Part shown: positions 61,765 through 64,000 of the stretch, piece after piece
How positions within the stretch are numbered: position 1 is the first letter of the stretch
How the letters are laid out: every line of letters starts with the position of its first letter
Source of the DNA: Candidatus Thiodiazotropha sp. (ex Monitilora ramsayi)
GTDB taxonomy: Bacteria > Pseudomonadota > Gammaproteobacteria > Chromatiales > Chromatiaceae
DNA length: 64,000 nucleotides
Reading direction: 5' to 3'
Assembly (NCBI GenBank): GCA_025655595.1
Contig: JAHXIO010000003.1
Coordinates: forward strand, 186,001 to 250,000
Notes under the pieces: model-generated
The model's database searches: none
Told to the model about the DNA's origin: nothing
What the model saw: only the letters and a program-made list of their open reading frames with translations
Made by a program: the position numbers and the translations under genes

Positions 61765-62829
61765 ATGTCAAAACCATTTGATTTTTTAGTCTTTATTGGC
61801 CGTTTTCAGCCTTTTCATCAGGGACACCTGTCTGTTGTACAGGAGGGTCTGCGAGAGGCGGAGCGAGTTATCGTACTGATCGGCTCAGCCCACCGGCCAC
61901 GCAATATACGTGATCCCTGGACTGTTGACGAGCGAACCGAGATGCTCCGTTCAGCCGTGGGTGAGCAGGATAGCGAACGCGTGATCATTGCGCCTTTGAT
62001 GGATGTGCTCTACAACGACGAACTCTGGGTTCGCAATGTTCAGGCAACGGTTCAGGGACTGGTTACGGCCCACCATGCCGCCCGCCACCGGGAGCCGACA
62101 ATCGGCTTGATTGGCCACAGCAAGGACCACAGCTCCTATTATCTCAAGCTGTTTCCCCGCTGGGGTTCGGTTACGGCCAAGAGTGTCGAAGGGCTCAATG
62201 CCACCCAGATTCGGGAAGCTTTGTTCTCACCGGATGATGCGCAAGCAGGCATGACCTACCTGGACTCACAAACCGGCACGGCTGTGATTCCTAAATCTGT
62301 CAACTTACAGCTGCAACGTTTTGTTGCAGGCGAGACCTATCGCAATATCCGGGAGGAACAGGCCTTTGTCGCAGACTACAAAGCGGGCTGGGCAAATGCG
62401 CCATACGCACCCACATTTGTCACCGTGGATGCGGTGGTAGTGCAGTCCGGGCACGTACTGCTAGTCACCCGCAAGGCCTTTCCCGGCAGGGGGCAGCTGG
62501 CGCTGCCGGGCGGTTTCATTCAACCACATGAGCAGCTTGAGGAGGCCATGCTGCGGGAGCTACGTGAGGAAACCCGGCTCAAGGTACCGGCACCCGTACT
62601 CAAGGGCTCCATTCGGCGCCAGCAAGTGTTCGACAGCCCTTACCGATCCACCCGAGGCCGGACGATCACTCACGCCTTCTATATCGAGTTGTCACCGGAC
62701 ACCAGCCTACCGAAAGTGAAGGGTGGCGATGATGCCAAGCATGCGCAGTGGGTGCCCTTAGCCAGTCTGGATCCCCGGCAGATGTACGAGGATCACTACG
62801 ACATCATTCAGGAGATGGTAGGCATGTAA
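61765..62829 (+). CDS. nadM: Bifunctional NMN adenylyltransferase / Nudix hydrolase
   Basis: This 354-aa protein has an N-terminal nucleotidyltransferase with GRFQPFHQGHLS (HXGH) and a C-terminal Nudix domain with GGFIQPHEQLEEAMLREL (18 residues) and REET. It makes NAD from NMN and ATP. The ATG follows GGGAGG. It forms a salvage operon with the NadV gene 64 bp downstream, as in some bacteria and phages. Confidence 0.93.
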   Translation: MSKPFDFLVFIGRFQPFHQGHLSVVQEGLREAERVIVLIGSAHRPRNIRDPWTVDERTEMLRSAVGEQDSERVIIAPLMDVLYNDELWVRNVQATVQGLVTAHHAARHREPTIGLIGHSKDHSSYYLKLFPRWGSVTAKSVEGLNATQIREALFSPDDAQAGMTYLDSQTGTAVIPKSVNLQLQRFVAGETYRNIREEQAFVADYKAGWANAPYAPTFVTVDAVVVQSGHVLLVTRKAFPGRGQLALPGGFIQPHEQLEEAMLRELREETRLKVPAPVLKGSIRRQQVFDSPYRSTRGRTITHAFYIELSPDTSLPKVKGGDDAKHAQWVPLASLDPRQMYEDHYDIIQEMVGM

Positions 62830-62893
62830 CGATTTTCTCAACCGCAACCTGGATAGACCGGGTTGCTCAACCAATGACAGGAGGATCTCCGTC

Positions 62894-64000
62894 ATGAACA
62901 GCAACAATCTCATACTCAACACCGACTCCTACAAGGCGTCACACTTCCTCCAGTACCCACCGGGTACGGAGTATGTCTCCAGCTACGTTGAGTCACGCGG
63001 GGGACGCTACTCGCAGACCCTCTTCTTCGGTCTGCAGGCATTTTTGAAACAGTACCTCACGTCTCCCATCACCCGGGATGATATCGATGAGGCCGAGAGT
63101 CTGCTCACCCTGCATGGCTTGCCGTTCAATCGTAATGGTTGGAACTACATCCTGGAGCAGTACGGGGGTTATCTGCCGCTCTCTATCGAGGCGGTCCCTG
63201 AGGGCAGCGTTATCCCCACAAGCAATGTGATGATGCAGGTCGTCAATACCGACTCTCGTGTTCCCTGGCTCACCAGCTACCTGGAGACAGCGCTGCTGCG
63301 GGCGATCTGGTATCCAACCACAGTGGCCACATTTTCCTTTCAGGTACGCCAATTGATCAAAGCCTATCTTGAGGAGACCGCTGTCAGTGTTGATGGCCTC
63401 GCCTTCAAGCTGCATGACTTCGGGGCTCGTGGTGCGAGTTCCGACGAGACGGCTGCACTGGGTGGTTTGGCGCACTTGGTGAACTTTCAGGGGACCGACA
63501 CCGTTGCCGCCCTGATTGCCGCCCGGCGCTGGTACGGTGCGGAGATGGCAGGCTTTTCCATTCCCGCTGCTGAGCACAGCACCATCACCGCGTGGGGTGA
63601 GGAGAATGAAGAGGCTGCCTATCGCAATATGCTCAAACAGTTTGCCGGCGAAGGACGACTGGTAGCGGTGGTCAGTGACTCATACGACCTGTGGAACGCA
63701 TTGGATAATCTTTGGGGCGGTTCGCTCAGGAAAGAGGTTATGCGCAATGGCGGCACGGTTGTCATTCGCCCTGACAGTGGCGACCCGGTAAAGGTAGTCA
63801 CTAAAACGATCGAGTGTCTGATAAGAAAGTTCGGTGCTGAGCAAAACGCCAAAGGATTCTGGGTACTGCCGGATTATATCCGGGTCATACAGGGTGACGG
63901 CATCAGCCCTGACTCCATCGCCGATATTCTCGCCGCCATGAAGGCGAAAAAACTAAGCGCTGAAAACATCGCCTTCGGCATGGGTGCGGCACTACTGCAG
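62894..64000 (+). CDS. nadV: Nicotinamide phosphoribosyltransferase (NadV), partial at window end
   Basis: The frame runs from an ATG behind AGGAGG through the window end, about 369 codons so far; the C-terminus is missing. Type II PRTase motifs are visible: DFGARGASS, AEHSTITAWG, SDSYDLWNAL and RPDSGDPVKVV. It converts nicotinamide and PRPP to NMN, the substrate of the adjacent NadM. Both are under the promoter at 61642. Confidence 0.9.
   Translation, partial: MNSNNLILNTDSYKASHFLQYPPGTEYVSSYVESRGGRYSQTLFFGLQAFLKQYLTSPITRDDIDEAESLLTLHGLPFNRNGWNYILEQYGGYLPLSIEAVPEGSVIPTSNVMMQVVNTDSRVPWLTSYLETALLRAIWYPTTVATFSFQVRQLIKAYLEETAVSVDGLAFKLHDFGARGASSDETAALGGLAHLVNFQGTDTVAALIAARRWYGAEMAGFSIPAAEHSTITAWGEENEEAAYRNMLKQFAGEGRLVAVVSDSYDLWNALDNLWGGSLRKEVMRNGGTVVIRPDSGDPVKVVTKTIECLIRKFGAEQNAKGFWVLPDYIRVIQGDGISPDSIADILAAMKAKKLSAENIAFGMGAALLQ

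Noticed and set aside
1-64000. CRISPR array, rRNA operon, prophage or intact insertion sequence
   Set aside because: No regularly spaced direct repeats with spacers, no rRNA sequence and no transposase, integrase or capsid gene were seen.

Overview
The window looks like the chromosome of a gammaproteobacterium. The evidence is gene content: MtgA, a two-subunit pyruvate carboxylase, an LplT-PlsC-Aas fusion, a CpxAR-like pair, an NhaR-type LysR regulator, RtcB with a slipin, and three diguanylate cyclase domains. Short dispersed repeats that resemble REP/RAYT borders and GC-rich GTAGGGTGGGGC hairpins recall sulfur-oxidising Chromatiales and Thiodiazotropha-like genomes. That placement is an inference from memory. 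No rRNA operon, CRISPR array, prophage or intact insertion sequence was seen.

Layout. 0-4 kb: mtgA, an HDOD protein and two unknowns, flanked by repeats. 4-8.9 kb: an arginine-to-glutamate module (PutA, ornithine cyclodeaminase, arginase). 8.9-15 kb: an RNA-repair locus on the minus strand. It holds slipin, a tiny ORF, an unknown 315-aa protein, RtcB ligase and a small basic protein, behind a ~1.25-kb mostly untranslated leader. The leader carries a perfect rrn-type boxA, a tRNA-Leu-like and a tRNA-Met-like element, a D-arm-less mini-tRNA, an acceptor/T-arm minihelix and a frameshifted SEC-C zinc-motif ORF. An XRE-type regulator is divergent from this locus; no RtcR is visible. 15-18.6 kb: PspA-like protein with a polytopic membrane protein, and an OLD/RecF-like ATPase. 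18.7-23 kb: norEF-like genes, a lipase, a permuted papain-fold protein and a diguanylate cyclase. 23-27 kb: an outer-membrane protein and a LysR regulator divergent from two SDR paralogues. 27.8-36.4 kb: an HTH regulator divergent from the MFS-PlsC-Aas fusion, a metallo-beta-lactamase-fold protein, and a haem-type sensor with GGDEF and EAL domains.

37-45 kb is visibly more AT-rich. It holds a stress/ion cluster: rhodanese lipoprotein, Bax-inhibitor-1, HPF, NhaR-like regulator, BON protein, CPA2 antiporter, double universal stress protein and a hydrolase lipoprotein. TTCG/CGAA inverted repeats recur in its intergenic regions. 45-49 kb: pycA-pycB. 49-56 kb: a GC-rich operon of gamma-glutamylcyclotransferase, an MBL-like protein and a 1691-aa pseudokinase-ATPase-GAF-GGDEF protein. 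56-58 kb: two N-terminally truncated genes facing away from one junction, and a small unknown. 58-61.5 kb: a CpxAR-like two-component system with a CpxP/Spy-like protein and a repetitive secreted protein. 61.7 kb to the end: an NAD-salvage pair, nadM-nadV, with a clear sigma-70 promoter.

The most unusual feature is the tRNA-like leader with boxA upstream of slipin and RtcB. It puts possible RNA substrates or sensors, antitermination and an RNA ligase in one apparent transcription unit.
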